This document shows, in pieces, positions 16,719 through 25,892 of a DNA stretch of 64,000 nucleotides. Source of the stretch: UBA4742 sp037138595 (lineage in GTDB: Bacteria; Actinomycetota; Acidimicrobiia; Acidimicrobiales; Acidimicrobilacustridaceae). Made by a program: the position numbers and the translations under genes. Within the stretch, counting starts at the first letter, position 1. Every line of letters starts with the position of its first letter. The stretch spans positions 1-64,000 of the forward strand of contig JBAXIB010000009.1 in assembly GCA_037138595.1 (NCBI GenBank). Direction: 5' to 3'. The notes under the pieces are model-generated. The model did not search any database. It saw only the letters and a list, made by a program, of their open reading frames with translations, and was not told the DNA's origin.

Positions 16719-18497
16719 GTGTCTGAGACGAGCGCTGTCACCTTTTGTGCGACCTTGATCGACGAGTGGGTCCGGTTGGGAATGGCCGATGCCGTGGTTT
16801 CTCCCGGTTCGCGCTCAACGCCCATGGCGTTGGCACTTGTTGCCGATGGACGTCTGTACGTTCACATGCACCATGACGAACGCTCCGCTGGGTACGTGGC
16901 ACTCGGCATTGCGATGGCGAGCCGACGACCGGCACTGGTGGTTACCACCAGCGGAACCGCAGCGGTCGAACTGCACCCTGCGGTCGTCGAGGCCCACGAG
17001 GCGGCTATACCGATGGTGATCTGCACCGCGGACAGGCCGCCGGAGTTGCACGGAGTTGGCGCGCCTCAAACGATCGACCAACAACACCTTTTCGGCGGAT
17101 CAGTTCGGGCATTTATTGACGTTGGAGTTCCCGATAGCGATCGATCCGAAACCTGGCGGACGATTGCTTTTGATGCATGGGTTGAGGCAACGCAGAAGCG
17201 ACCGGGGCCAGTGCATCTGAATGTGGCATTTCGCGAACCGTTAGTGGGGGAGGCAGGAGCGCTGCCACAGTCAATGCCTCATGCGGATGAAACAGCGCTG
17301 AGCACTGTCAGCTCACTCCGTAGGCAAAGCCACGATGTCGGCATTGACCGCGGGCTTCTTGACGAAGTCGTCGCGGCAATTACCGGTCGTCGCGGCCTGA
17401 TAATCGCCGGTGGCCGCGTCGATGACCCGAGTGACGTGTTGTCGCTTGCCCAAGCTGTCGGCTGGCCGATTGTCGCCGACCCACGGAGCGGTTGTCGCAC
17501 GGTCAATCCCTATGTCATTGCTCACGTCGATGAGATCTTGCGTGTCCCGGAAATGGCGACGTCGTTGCGTCCGGACATCGTGATCAGATTTGGGTCGTTG
17601 CCAGCTTCAAAGGTGCTCGGACAGTGGCTTGCTGACATTGACGCGTATCAACTAGGCGTCGACGTCGATGGGCTTCGTTTCGACCCGGACCATTCGCTAG
17701 ATCGCCTGATAGGGGCAGGCCCGGGAGCATTCTGTCGAGCATTGACCGCACGCCTCGGCGAGGTGCAACACGACATTGGAAGATGGGTACAAAACTGGAC
17801 CTATGCCGATTCGGTTGCATCGGCTGCAATTGCCGAGGTGGTCGCAGCTCATGGAGAACCAACCGAACCCGGCATCGCACGCGAGGTCGTAGCGGCCATG
17901 CCCGATGGTGCGACGTTGGTTGTGTCATCGTCGATGCCAATCCGCGATGTTGAGTGGTACAGCGCACCGCGCTCGGGCATCGAGGTGCTCGCTAATCGGG
18001 GGGCCAATGGAATCGATGGGGTGGTGTCAACCGCAGTGGGCATTGCGCTGGTAGCCGATCGCCGCTCTACGAATGCGGTCAACGCTGATTCGCCGGTGGG
18101 GACCGCGTTACTGATCGGCGATGTGGCGTTGCTACATGACACCAACGGGCTACTCGGTGTTGTCGCCCGCATGATCAATTTGACGATAGTGGTTGTTGAC
18201 AACGACGGCGGTGGCATCTTTTCGTTCTTGCCTCAAGCAACGGCGGTCGATTTTGGTTCGTTTGAGCAGCTCTATGGAACGCCTCATGGGGTTGACATTG
18301 TCGCACTGGCTGCGGCTCATGGAATTGACTCAACGATTGTCGATCGCCAAGCCGACGTGCGTTTGGCAGTTGCCGAGTCACTTACTAAAGGTGGGACCCG
18401 CCTGGTGTTGATCCGAACTGATCGTCAGCAAAATGTTGCGGTGCACGAAGAAATTCACGGAGCGGTCATAACCGGCTTCAGTCGGGGTAGAAACTGA
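16719..18497 (+). CDS. menD: 2-Succinyl-5-enolpyruvyl-6-hydroxy-3-cyclohexene-1-carboxylate synthase
   Basis: ThDP-dependent enzyme that joins isochorismate and 2-oxoglutarate. The 592-residue sequence has the MenD N-terminus (VVSPGSRSTPMALAL), the HHDERSAGYVALGIA segment with the ThDP-activating Glu, TTSGTAAVELHPAVVEA and CTADRPPELHG. The C-terminal ThDP/Mg motif runs from LLIGDVALLHDTNGLL to VVVDNDGGGIFSFLP. GTG 16719 is the most upstream sensible start. It ends 8 bp before the convergent menF gene. Confidence 0.96.
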   Translation: MSETSAVTFCATLIDEWVRLGMADAVVSPGSRSTPMALALVADGRLYVHMHHDERSAGYVALGIAMASRRPALVVTTSGTAAVELHPAVVEAHEAAIPMVICTADRPPELHGVGAPQTIDQQHLFGGSVRAFIDVGVPDSDRSETWRTIAFDAWVEATQKRPGPVHLNVAFREPLVGEAGALPQSMPHADETALSTVSSLRRQSHDVGIDRGLLDEVVAAITGRRGLIIAGGRVDDPSDVLSLAQAVGWPIVADPRSGCRTVNPYVIAHVDEILRVPEMATSLRPDIVIRFGSLPASKVLGQWLADIDAYQLGVDVDGLRFDPDHSLDRLIGAGPGAFCRALTARLGEVQHDIGRWVQNWTYADSVASAAIAEVVAAHGEPTEPGIAREVVAAMPDGATLVVSSSMPIRDVEWYSAPRSGIEVLANRGANGIDGVVSTAVGIALVADRRSTNAVNADSPVGTALLIGDVALLHDTNGLLGVVARMINLTIVVVDNDGGGIFSFLPQATAVDFGSFEQLYGTPHGVDIVALAAAHGIDSTIVDRQADVRLAVAESLTKGGTRLVLIRTDRQQNVAVHEEIHGAVITGFSRGRN

Positions 18498-18505
18498 GCG
18501 CGATG

Positions 18506-19804
18506 TTACTGCCGAATGATCGCACCGATCATCGCTTGGAATTTGGCTTCCGTCTCGGCAAGTTCTAATTCGGGTTCTGAGTCGGCCACGACGCCAACTC
18601 CGGCATAAATGCGGATTTCCCTGCCGTCAATCACGGCGCTCCGGATACCGACCGCCCAGGAGCCATTGCCGTTTCGGTCGACCCACCCGACTGGTCCGGC
18701 ATAGCGGCCTCGATCGAGTTTTTCGTAGCGTTCGATGAGTTCAAGCGCCTCGGCACGCGGTGCGCCATTGACTGCCGGCGTTGGATGTAAGGCCCGCATC
18801 AACTCAATCACCGATGCCGGAGGGGTCGACAGTTGACCAGTTACTCGAGTCGCGAGGTGTTGCACGTTCGCGAGCGCCACAATTGTTGGCTCGGCATCTT
18901 CATCAAGGTAAGAACACCAGGGTAGAAGCGTGTCGTGGACCATGTCGATGGTATAGCGATGTTCGACGAGGTCTTTCGATGATGTACGGAGATTGGCGGC
19001 AAGCGCGGCGTCGGTCTCCGGGTCGGCACCGCGCGGAGCGGTGCCTGCCATGGGGTGTGAGATGACGATGTCGTCGATTCGAGAAACTAAGAGTTCGGGA
19101 CTCGCGCCGATGAATCCTTGGTCAGCAAAAATCATGCAGGTCGGAAACGCCCGCCGCAGTTGATCGAGAATATCGATTCGATTGATCGGTGCTTCACCTT
19201 CGATGAGCAGTTCACGCGCCAGCACGACTTTTTGGATCGCGCCTTTACGCAGGTCTTCCCGAATGGCCTTTACCGCATCGCACCAGTCCTCGGGCGATCG
19301 AGGTGTGGTAATCGTGAACGAGTTTGCAGCGGCGTCTGGTTCGCGGTTCGATTCGCCGACGGGTGGCGAGGCTAGTGCGAGCACATCGGCGATGTGTCGA
19401 TCGACATCGTCGTCGTCATCGTCGTCGAATGCGACGGTGGTGATCCATTGTGCGCCGTCGACGTCTTGTCCGATCACGACCTGCGGGACCACCAGCCGTC
19501 CAGGCAATCGTGGATCGAACGGCAGTGCGCCAAGCGCAATAGGACCGCTGCCCGGTCGCTCGACGCGGTCGTCGACGGCAATAACATCAAGTGATTCATG
19601 CACAGCTCGCGCGGCCTCGGCTGGCTCACCGGCTGGCACCTCAATTGACAATGCGATGCCGTATCCGGCGAAACCGGTCGGACCTTGCTGCCAAAGCAGC
19701 CCGCGGTCACCGGCAATCGTAAGTAAATCGATAGGAGCATCAAGGGCGAGTCGCCTTGAGCGAGCGATGAGTCGGCGAGGGTGCTCGTCGTTATCGTCAG
19801 TCAC
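18506..19804 (-). CDS. menF: Isochorismate synthase
   Basis: Chorismate-binding enzyme that converts chorismate to isochorismate, the entry into menaquinone synthesis. The C-terminal two thirds of the 432 residues hold IQKVVLARELLIEG, FIGASPELLVSR, SHPMAGTAPRGADPETD, NVQHLATRVTGQL, LHPTPAVNGAPR and YAGVGVVADSEPELE, all typical of the family. Menaquinone context favours MenF over salicylate-type or EntC enzymes. It is followed 4 bp upstream on the same strand by menG, so menG-menF form a minus-strand pair. A 7-bp perfect inverted repeat (18516-18532) near the convergent menD end could help termination. Confidence 0.93.
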   Translation of the reverse strand: MTDDNDEHPRRLIARSRRLALDAPIDLLTIAGDRGLLWQQGPTGFAGYGIALSIEVPAGEPAEAARAVHESLDVIAVDDRVERPGSGPIALGALPFDPRLPGRLVVPQVVIGQDVDGAQWITTVAFDDDDDDDVDRHIADVLALASPPVGESNREPDAAANSFTITTPRSPEDWCDAVKAIREDLRKGAIQKVVLARELLIEGEAPINRIDILDQLRRAFPTCMIFADQGFIGASPELLVSRIDDIVISHPMAGTAPRGADPETDAALAANLRTSSKDLVEHRYTIDMVHDTLLPWCSYLDEDAEPTIVALANVQHLATRVTGQLSTPPASVIELMRALHPTPAVNGAPRAEALELIERYEKLDRGRYAGPVGWVDRNGNGSWAVGIRSAVIDGREIRIYAGVGVVADSEPELELAETEAKFQAMIGAIIRQ

Positions 19805-19808
19805 AGAC

Positions 19809-20519
19809 TCACCATGATGCGTCGTCTCGTGTGCCGACTAGCAGTTGCGCGATACCTCCCGAGAATACGGTGCGCGTCGCGTTCGTGAACCCCGCGGATT
19901 GGATCATGTTTAACAAGACTGCTGGTTCCGGAAGATACGCGACTGATTTTGGAAGGTACTGATACGCGGTGGCATCAGAGAGCAATCCGCCTATGAGTGG
20001 AACAACCTTGCCGAAGTACATCCCATGTCCCCATCGCAGGAGGGGGTTTGTGGGCTCGGCAACTTCGAGGAGTGCGATGCGTCCACCGGGACGGACGACC
20101 CGAAAAAGCTCAGCGAAAAACGGCGTGAGTTCGACCAAATTGCGTAATGCGAATCCACAGGTGATGGCGTCAACGGAATGATCGGGCATCGGAAGGGACA
20201 AGATGTCGCTCTGAATGAGTGGCGCACCAGTTGTCCCCGCCGCGAGCATGCCAAATGACAGATCGGCTCCGATAGCGGTGAAATCGTTGGTGCGGAGTTC
20301 TCGGCAAAAATCGCCGGTTCCGCAGGCAAGGTCGAGCACAAGTGCACCTGGTTGCAATTGCAGTTGGCGCACGGTTTTCCGGCGCCACCCAACATCCATG
20401 CGGAAGGTCATGACTCGGTTCACCAAGTCGTATCGGGGCGCGATCGAATCGAACATGGCGCGTACAGCGCGCACTTTGTCGTCGCCTTCGGGCAGCGATT
20501 CAGGGTTGATGTCGATCAC
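19809..20519 (-). CDS. menG: Demethylmenaquinone methyltransferase
   Basis: SAM-dependent enzyme that methylates the naphthoquinone ring in the last step of menaquinone formation (UbiE/MenG family). The 236 residues show the family start VRAVRAMFDSIAPRYDLVNRVMTFRMD, SAM motif I LDLACGTGDFCREL (about 61-74), DAITCGFALRNL and PGGRIALLEVAEP. There is no ubiquinone gene nearby, so MenG is preferred over UbiE. It is first in a minus-strand pair with menF and is divergent from the M50 protease gene across 95 bp. Confidence 0.94.
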   Translation of the reverse strand: MIDINPESLPEGDDKVRAVRAMFDSIAPRYDLVNRVMTFRMDVGWRRKTVRQLQLQPGALVLDLACGTGDFCRELRTNDFTAIGADLSFGMLAAGTTGAPLIQSDILSLPMPDHSVDAITCGFALRNLVELTPFFAELFRVVRPGGRIALLEVAEPTNPLLRWGHGMYFGKVVPLIGGLLSDATAYQYLPKSVAYLPEPAVLLNMIQSAGFTNATRTVFSGGIAQLLVGTRDDASW

Positions 20520-20614
20520 GGCCCGAGCCTAGAGGGGCAGCCACTCGTCGACCCACTCGTGCAATCCCATCAACGCGACGCCAGCTTGGGCCACCGTTTG
20601 CGTAGCTTGGAGCG

Positions 20615-21778
20615 ATGGCCAAGGCTCCGCACTTTCATCTCGCCGGCGTGCCGGTGCGAGTTGAGGCGTCATTCTTCGTCATCATCGTCTTGCTCGGTAT
20701 CAACCCGTATCAAGTTGAGCCGCTCTTGATCATTTCGTGGGTAGCAATCGCGTTTGTTTCGATTCTCCTCCATGAATTTGGCCACGCCTTGGCATTCCGA
20801 AGGTATGGAATTCGTCCCGACATCAACTTGTATGGGATGGGAGGTATGACATCTGGATCGGGCGACCTCACGCCGACCCAAAGCATCGTGGTGAGCTTGG
20901 CGGGCCCTCTATCGGTGTTGGTTGTCGTTGGGCTCCCGGCGCTCTGGCTCCAAGCAAACGGCGCGATTGCTACCACGGTTGGTCAAGCAATCGTGCGCCA
21001 AGTCATTTGGATCAACTTCTGGTGGTCGATCTTGAATTTGCTCCCGATGTTGCCCCTTGATGGCGGCAATATTGCTCGGTCGGTTCTTGACATGATCACC
21101 AAAGGGCGGGGACGACGGCCAGCCGAAATGCTTTCGATCGGCGTAGCGATTGGGGCTGGACTACTCGCCTATGCGAACGGAGTTTATTTCGGGATTATTT
21201 TGGCGGTGATGTTCGTCGGCATCAACGTCAGTTCGCTTTCGAAAGTCAAACACGACGAACTCATTGACGAACTTGCTTTTGGACAACACGCGCTGATTGA
21301 ACATCGACCTATCGACGCTGAGCGGATCGCTAACACCATCTTGGCGAAAAAACCGTCCGGCCCAACCTTGGTCGCTGCCTCCGAACTACTTGGCTGGGCT
21401 CGGCTTTGGCAAGGAGATCAGACGGGAGCCGAGAGCGCAGTCCAAAGGTATGCGCATGCCGGATCGGCAAGTGGTGCGTTTCGCGCCGCGCAGGCACTGG
21501 CAGCGGGGCGAATCGCCGAGGGCATTGCGGTGATGGTGTGGGCATTTGCTAATGAGCCTGCAGGTTCGTCACAGGTGCTTGGCGCTATCGCTATTGCCGG
21601 TACGGGTCATACCGAACTCTTTGCTAGCGAATTGCTGCGCCTCGGAGGCCAGGTCGGCCCTAATGCCACTTTGGTGTTGCACGGATTACTCAATTACGCC
21701 GGCTATACCCGAGAGGCACAAGCCGTTGCGACGATGCTCGAATCGGGTGAACGGGATCCGGGCCGATCCCTGGACTAA
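20615..21778 (+). CDS. M50 site-2-type intramembrane metalloprotease with helical C-terminal region
   Basis: Zinc protease with active site in the membrane. The zinc motif HEFGHALAFRRYG (HExxH, about 50-54) lies in a hydrophobic helix, and the third ligand is in NLLPMLPLDGGNI (about 145-157). Five or six hydrophobic segments cover residues 10-215. It lacks an inserted PDZ or CBS domain. Residues about 216-387 are soluble and alpha-helical, with paired helices reminiscent of TPR units (for example LLGWARLWQGDQTGAESAVQ). Such an extension is unusual for minimal site-2 proteases and may bind a substrate. Substrates are unknown. Confidence 0.88.
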   Translation: MAKAPHFHLAGVPVRVEASFFVIIVLLGINPYQVEPLLIISWVAIAFVSILLHEFGHALAFRRYGIRPDINLYGMGGMTSGSGDLTPTQSIVVSLAGPLSVLVVVGLPALWLQANGAIATTVGQAIVRQVIWINFWWSILNLLPMLPLDGGNIARSVLDMITKGRGRRPAEMLSIGVAIGAGLLAYANGVYFGIILAVMFVGINVSSLSKVKHDELIDELAFGQHALIEHRPIDAERIANTILAKKPSGPTLVAASELLGWARLWQGDQTGAESAVQRYAHAGSASGAFRAAQALAAGRIAEGIAVMVWAFANEPAGSSQVLGAIAIAGTGHTELFASELLRLGGQVGPNATLVLHGLLNYAGYTREAQAVATMLESGERDPGRSLD

Positions 21779-21876
21779 TCCAAGGCGATGAAGCACCGTT
21801 GGGATTGCGTGCTGGTGTGAGTACATCTTGGCCTGGTCGTTAAGTCGTCGGGTCGCAGGTCTGCAACAATGGCTAC

Positions 21877-23103
21877 ATGACCATCGATTTCAGCTTCCCA
21901 CCCGAACTTGAAGAACTCCGGCACAAGGTTCGTCAATTTATGGACGAAGTCGTGCGCCCCATCGAGGCGAAAGCGGCCGATGAGGATTGGGACCGCGACC
22001 AGTGGATCTCGGGCATCATCGAGATGCGCGGGCAAGCCAAAGCATGGGAACTGTGGTTACCCCACATGCCCAAGGAATGGGGTGGTATGGGTCTTGGCCA
22101 TGTCGCGATGGCGAGCGTGTCGGCCGAGGCTGGAAAGACCCGAATGGGACCATTCGCGCTGAATGCCCAAGCGCCAGATGAAGGCAATATGCACACGCTT
22201 TTGCATTGGGCAACCGATGAGCAAAAACAGGATTACCTCAAGCCTCTCTGCGATGGCTATGCACGTTCGTGTTTTGCGATGACCGAGCCCGAAGTTGCCG
22301 GATCTGATCCCACGTTGATCCAAACCCGCGCCTATCAAGATGGTGACACCTGGGTCATCAACGGACACAAATGGTTTATTTCAGGAGCGAGGGGTGCAAA
22401 GTTCGCAATCTTGATAGCGCGCACTGAAGACGATCCCGATTTACCTCAGGCAGCGAATTCGGCATTCTTGGTCGATATTCCATCGGAGGGCTGGGAAGTC
22501 GTTCGCGATGTCGAGACGCTCTCGGGTGGCCATAACCATTGCGAGATCCGCATTACCGACCTCGTCGTGCATAGGGACAAGATGCTCGGCGGGCGTGGTG
22601 AAGGCCACCTCCTTGGTCAAGCGCGACTTGGTCCTGCCCGCCTTGCCCATTGCATGCGCTGGATCGGTCAAGCCGAAGTTGCTCTCGACATGATGGTCGA
22701 TCGTTCGCTCAACCGTTATGCACACGGCTCGCTGCTGGCAGAAAAACAAGGAATCCAGTGGATGATCGCTGATTCGGCGATGGAGCTTTACCAGTGCAAG
22801 CTGATGGTGCTGCACGCGGCCTATCTCATTGATGCGGGCTTGGACTTCAAGAGTGAAGTTTCTATGGCCAAGCACTTTGTGGCGAACTCGCTGTGGCGAA
22901 TTATTGATCGGTCAATTCAGGTTCACGGCGCGCTGGGCTACTCGAGCGATACGCCGCTAGGTGAAATGATGAAGCAAGCGCGTTGGGCGCGCTTCGCTGA
23001 CGGCGCTGACGAAGTGCATCAAATGCGTATCGCCCAGCGAACCATCGCGGCTTACAAGGATTTTGGAACAACCAAGGCTGCAACCGGCAACTTGCCACTT
23101 TGA
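21877..23103 (+). CDS. Acyl-CoA dehydrogenase
   Basis: FAD-dependent acyl-CoA dehydrogenase of 408 residues with the usual three domains. The N-terminal helical part includes PKEWGGMGLGHVAMA. The middle beta domain has CFAMTEPEVAGSDPT (FAD/substrate loop) and WVINGHKWFISGARGAKF. The C-terminal helices include MAKHFVANSLWRIIDRSIQVHGALGYSSDTPLGEMMKQARWARFADG. It belongs to the larger FadE group common in actinobacteria; chain length or steroid specificity cannot be told. It lies 98 bp after the M50 gene and is the first of a loose lipid-catabolism group that continues with genes at 24022, 25893 and 26879. Confidence 0.93.
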   Translation: MTIDFSFPPELEELRHKVRQFMDEVVRPIEAKAADEDWDRDQWISGIIEMRGQAKAWELWLPHMPKEWGGMGLGHVAMASVSAEAGKTRMGPFALNAQAPDEGNMHTLLHWATDEQKQDYLKPLCDGYARSCFAMTEPEVAGSDPTLIQTRAYQDGDTWVINGHKWFISGARGAKFAILIARTEDDPDLPQAANSAFLVDIPSEGWEVVRDVETLSGGHNHCEIRITDLVVHRDKMLGGRGEGHLLGQARLGPARLAHCMRWIGQAEVALDMMVDRSLNRYAHGSLLAEKQGIQWMIADSAMELYQCKLMVLHAAYLIDAGLDFKSEVSMAKHFVANSLWRIIDRSIQVHGALGYSSDTPLGEMMKQARWARFADGADEVHQMRIAQRTIAAYKDFGTTKAATGNLPL

Positions 23104-23210
23104 TCCCAATCGCCAACGTTGCATGCGGTCACCCATTTGCATGATGGCATTCGGGCGGCATCTCTGGACGTTCTGATGCGTTGCGGCCTAAGAGATCGCG
23201 AATTTCGGTG

Positions 23211-23235
23211 TCGAGATCGGCCGAACCGATCTCGA
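23211..23235. promoter_or_regulatory. Perfect 10-bp inverted repeat upstream of pentapeptide gene
   Basis: TCGAGATCGG (23211-23220) and CCGATCTCGA (23226-23235) are exact inverted copies separated by CCGAA. It lies 107 bp after the acyl-CoA dehydrogenase stop and 70 bp before the pentapeptide ATG. There is no T-run after it, so it is either a factor-independent terminator without U-tract or an operator. Confidence 0.5.
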
Positions 23236-23304
23236 CGGCGAAGGTGCAGCGGCACGCGCCAAACCGTCTTTCTGGGCGTGCGTTCGGCCTCTAGACTTTT
23301 CCTC

Positions 23305-23853
23305 ATGGAAAATTCAAACCTCCCCGAAAACAACGTCACATCCGAAACCGCTACGGCTAGGAGTTCACGCCATCGACGACACCGGCAACGACTTATCGTC
23401 GGGATCGTCGCCGCAGTCGTCATCCTGTTCGGCGTCGTCGCCTATAGCGCGTCGAACAGTTCGAAACATACAGCCGGAACCTACGAAGTGAACGGCTGCG
23501 AACTCGACCCGCCAGACCGAGCAACGGCAGAGTGCAGCGATAGCGACTTCGAGGGTCTCGATTTGCGTGGCGTGTACCTCGCAGGCGCCGATCTCTCCAG
23601 TGCCAACCTCTACTCCTCTGATTTACGAGGTGCAAACCTCGCAGGTGCTGACCTGACTAACGCCAACCTGAATTTCGCAGATTTGCGGGGTGCAAACCTC
23701 CGCTACGCAACGTTGCGCCGCGCCAAATTTACTGGCGCCAAATTGTTTGGTGCCGACCTCACCGGCGCCACACTGACCGACGCAAACTGGTCGAACACGA
23801 CCTGCCCCAACGGTACGGTCGTCTACGCATCGACAGATCCCTGCACGCCTTAA
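23305..23853 (+). CDS. Membrane-anchored pentapeptide-repeat protein
   Basis: A 182-residue protein. After a basic, Ser/Thr-rich N-terminus comes one hydrophobic helix (RLIVGIVAAVVILFGVVAYSA, about 33-53), then a short segment with two cysteines (NGCELDPP, TAECSDSD). About 13 consecutive A(D/N)LxX pentapeptides follow (DLSSANLYSSDLRGANLAGA and onward), forming a quadrilateral beta-helix. The end CPNGTVVYASTDPC carries another Cys pair. The fold is probably outside the membrane. Function is unknown; some pentapeptide proteins mimic DNA, but those are cytoplasmic. ATG 23305 is used rather than upstream in-frame codons because it starts just before the basic, membrane-anchoring part. Confidence 0.85.
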   Translation: MENSNLPENNVTSETATARSSRHRRHRQRLIVGIVAAVVILFGVVAYSASNSSKHTAGTYEVNGCELDPPDRATAECSDSDFEGLDLRGVYLAGADLSSANLYSSDLRGANLAGADLTNANLNFADLRGANLRYATLRRAKFTGAKLFGADLTGATLTDANWSNTTCPNGTVVYASTDPCTP

Positions 23854-23876
23854 CGGCATAGGCGCGTGGCGTTTGG

Positions 23877-24020
23877 AACCTGACCGAAAAGAACGCCACG
23901 ACCGAAACTGCCACGACTGGGGTTTCACGTCGCGGTTGTTGTCCTGTTCGGGGTAGTCGCCAATGGATCGTCGAACAGTTCGCAACAATCAGCCTGAAGG
24001 TGCGTCCTCGCGACTGCGAA
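23877..24020 (+). pseudogene. Decayed partial duplicate of the pentapeptide-protein gene
   Basis: This stretch aligns by eye with the 5' part of the gene just upstream. Bases 23877-23931 match 23317-23371 at 42 of 55 positions. After a gap of about 40 bases in this copy, 23932-24020 matches the hydrophobic-helix and first-cysteine region, for example CGTCGAACAGTTCG shared exactly. It has no start codon, an in-frame TGA after the helix, and no pentapeptide repeats. It ends at the stop codon of the minus-strand acyl-CoA synthetase, so the remaining part was probably lost when that junction formed. Confidence 0.75.
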
Positions 24021-24021
24021 T

Positions 24022-25677
24022 TCAATCCGTCTCCGGAACACCAATTGCTTGTTGGCGCGCCCACCGATAGTCCGCCTTTCCTGACGGACTTCGCTCAATG
24101 TGATCGACGAACTTAATTTCCTTCGGAAGTTTGTAACGCGCTATGTGTTGGCCGCACTCAGCGAGTAATTCGGCGCTGGTCACGAGTTGCTGATCTCGAA
24201 GTCGAACGATGGCAACGACTTCGTTACCCCAACGCTCGCTTGGTCGTCCCGCGACTACCACGTCGTAGACCGCTGGATGCCGTCCGATGGCTGCTTCGAC
24301 CTCCTCAGCAAAAATCTTTTCGCCACCAGAGTTGATCGTGGCCGAGTCGCGACCCTGCAAATCGAGCAAGCCTCCGCTGGTGTACCTAGCTCGATCGCCG
24401 GGGACTGCGAACCTCACGCCGTCGATCACGGGAAATGTGCGGCTGGTTTTGGCTTCATCGCCGAGGTAGCCCAGTGGAACTCGACCTCGCTGGGCTAGCC
24501 AGCCGGATTGCTCATCGCCAACCTCGACGAGGGCAGTGACCGTTTCGTCGAGGATGCACATGCCTGGTCCGGGAGTGAAGGTGCCAGTTGATGTGGTTGC
24601 GCCGGCGCCGGCGCCCGTGATTTGCGCTGCCTGCGACCCAGTCTCCGATGCGCCGAGCCCATCCATGATGCTCATGCCCGGTAAGAGCTCAAGGAATTCG
24701 CGCTTCACCGTCGCACTGAGCGCAGCACCTCCACTGACCAACAGGATCAACGATCCGAGTTCATAGTCATGTTCACGCAACTCGTCGACCAGTGGACGAC
24801 CAAACGCGTCACCAACGATGAGCGCGATGTTCACGCCTTCGCGCTCAACGGTGGACCACACGTCGACCGGGTCGAGTCGATCGGTGAGGTTTGGCAACAC
24901 GACAGTGCTACCGCCACCAAGCGCATTCAAAGCAATCCAGTGCGCCGCTCCGTGCATAAACGGAGGAGCGGGAAGTAGATGACTTCCACCGTTCAATGCG
25001 CTTTCAACGATTGCCTCGAAGCTGGTCCACTCGTTGCCGGTGCTGAGGTCACGGCCGCCGAGCGCGGCCGGAAAAATGTCCGCCTGACGCCACAGGACAC
25101 CCTTGGGCATTCCGGTGGTTCCTCCCGTGTAAAGGATGTAAAGGTCATCGGGAGAGAGCGCGACTGCCGGAGCGGTCGCGGGGGATTGCTCGAGAGCGTC
25201 CTCGTACCAAATTGCTCCGTCAAGGAGATCGTGACCGGATTCGTCTCGAACCTGAAGCAATGTGGTCAAGTTCGGTAACTTGTCGAGCACTTCACGAAGC
25301 GTGGGTGCGAACGCGCTATGGAACACGATGCCCTTGGCTCGGCTGTCGTCCAAGAGGTAATGCAACTCCTCGGCGACGTAGCGATAGTTGACATTGAATG
25401 GCGCGACCCGTGCTTTATACGCACCGATCATGCCTTCGAGGTACTCGTTGCCATTATGGAGATAGAGCGCGAGGTGATCTTGACCCGATTGATGGCTGGC
25501 AAGGTCGGCGCGTTCAGCGGATACTTCGAACCCTTGTCCGAGAAGATAATTCGCAAGGCGTCGTGTGCGATCGCCGAGCTGGCGGTAAGTGAGCCGGCGG
25601 TCTCGCCAAACGATTGCTTCGCGGTCGGGAACCGCGGCCACAACCGCTTCATTGACTGCTCCCAGGTTGAACTCCAT
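24022..25677 (-). CDS. Fatty acyl-CoA/steroid-type acyl-CoA synthetase
   Basis: AMP-forming ligase of 551 residues. Motifs are YILYTGGTTGMPKGVLWR (phosphate loop), DGLGASETGSQAAQ (A5), the DLQGRDSATINSGGEKIFAEEVE hinge region with its substrate-binding Asp and Gly-Gly-Glu-Lys, and the catalytic Lys in ERSPSGKADYRWA. The GGTTGMPKGVLWR form is common in actinobacterial FadD17/FadD19-like enzymes acting on lipid or sterol side chains. The start at 25677 has CAGGAG just upstream on the coding strand; an ATG at 25770 would add 31 residues outside the domain. The last codons abut the decayed duplicate. Confidence 0.9.
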   Translation of the reverse strand: MEFNLGAVNEAVVAAVPDREAIVWRDRRLTYRQLGDRTRRLANYLLGQGFEVSAERADLASHQSGQDHLALYLHNGNEYLEGMIGAYKARVAPFNVNYRYVAEELHYLLDDSRAKGIVFHSAFAPTLREVLDKLPNLTTLLQVRDESGHDLLDGAIWYEDALEQSPATAPAVALSPDDLYILYTGGTTGMPKGVLWRQADIFPAALGGRDLSTGNEWTSFEAIVESALNGGSHLLPAPPFMHGAAHWIALNALGGGSTVVLPNLTDRLDPVDVWSTVEREGVNIALIVGDAFGRPLVDELREHDYELGSLILLVSGGAALSATVKREFLELLPGMSIMDGLGASETGSQAAQITGAGAGATTSTGTFTPGPGMCILDETVTALVEVGDEQSGWLAQRGRVPLGYLGDEAKTSRTFPVIDGVRFAVPGDRARYTSGGLLDLQGRDSATINSGGEKIFAEEVEAAIGRHPAVYDVVVAGRPSERWGNEVVAIVRLRDQQLVTSAELLAECGQHIARYKLPKEIKFVDHIERSPSGKADYRWARQQAIGVPETD

Positions 25678-25892
25678 GGAACTCCTGGCATTGGTTCGGT
25701 GTCGGGTTTTGATGTGTCGGTGTTGATGATCTGGATTCAACGATGCGGCATCGGTATCGACATCGTGCAATGTGAGAATCGCCGATTATCGAAGTGGCAA
25801 GCCTAGAAGCACCTCGTTGGCTTCTACCAACTGAAAACCGTTGCGAAGCCTTCGATGCCCGACAGGGAGACACAATTCGGTATCGTGGCCGG

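Noticed and set aside
18516..18532. ATGATCG/CGATCAT inverted repeat as a bidirectional terminator for menD and menF
   Set aside because: It lies inside the menF coding end, has only a 3-nt loop and no T-run; kept only as a remark in the menF entry.
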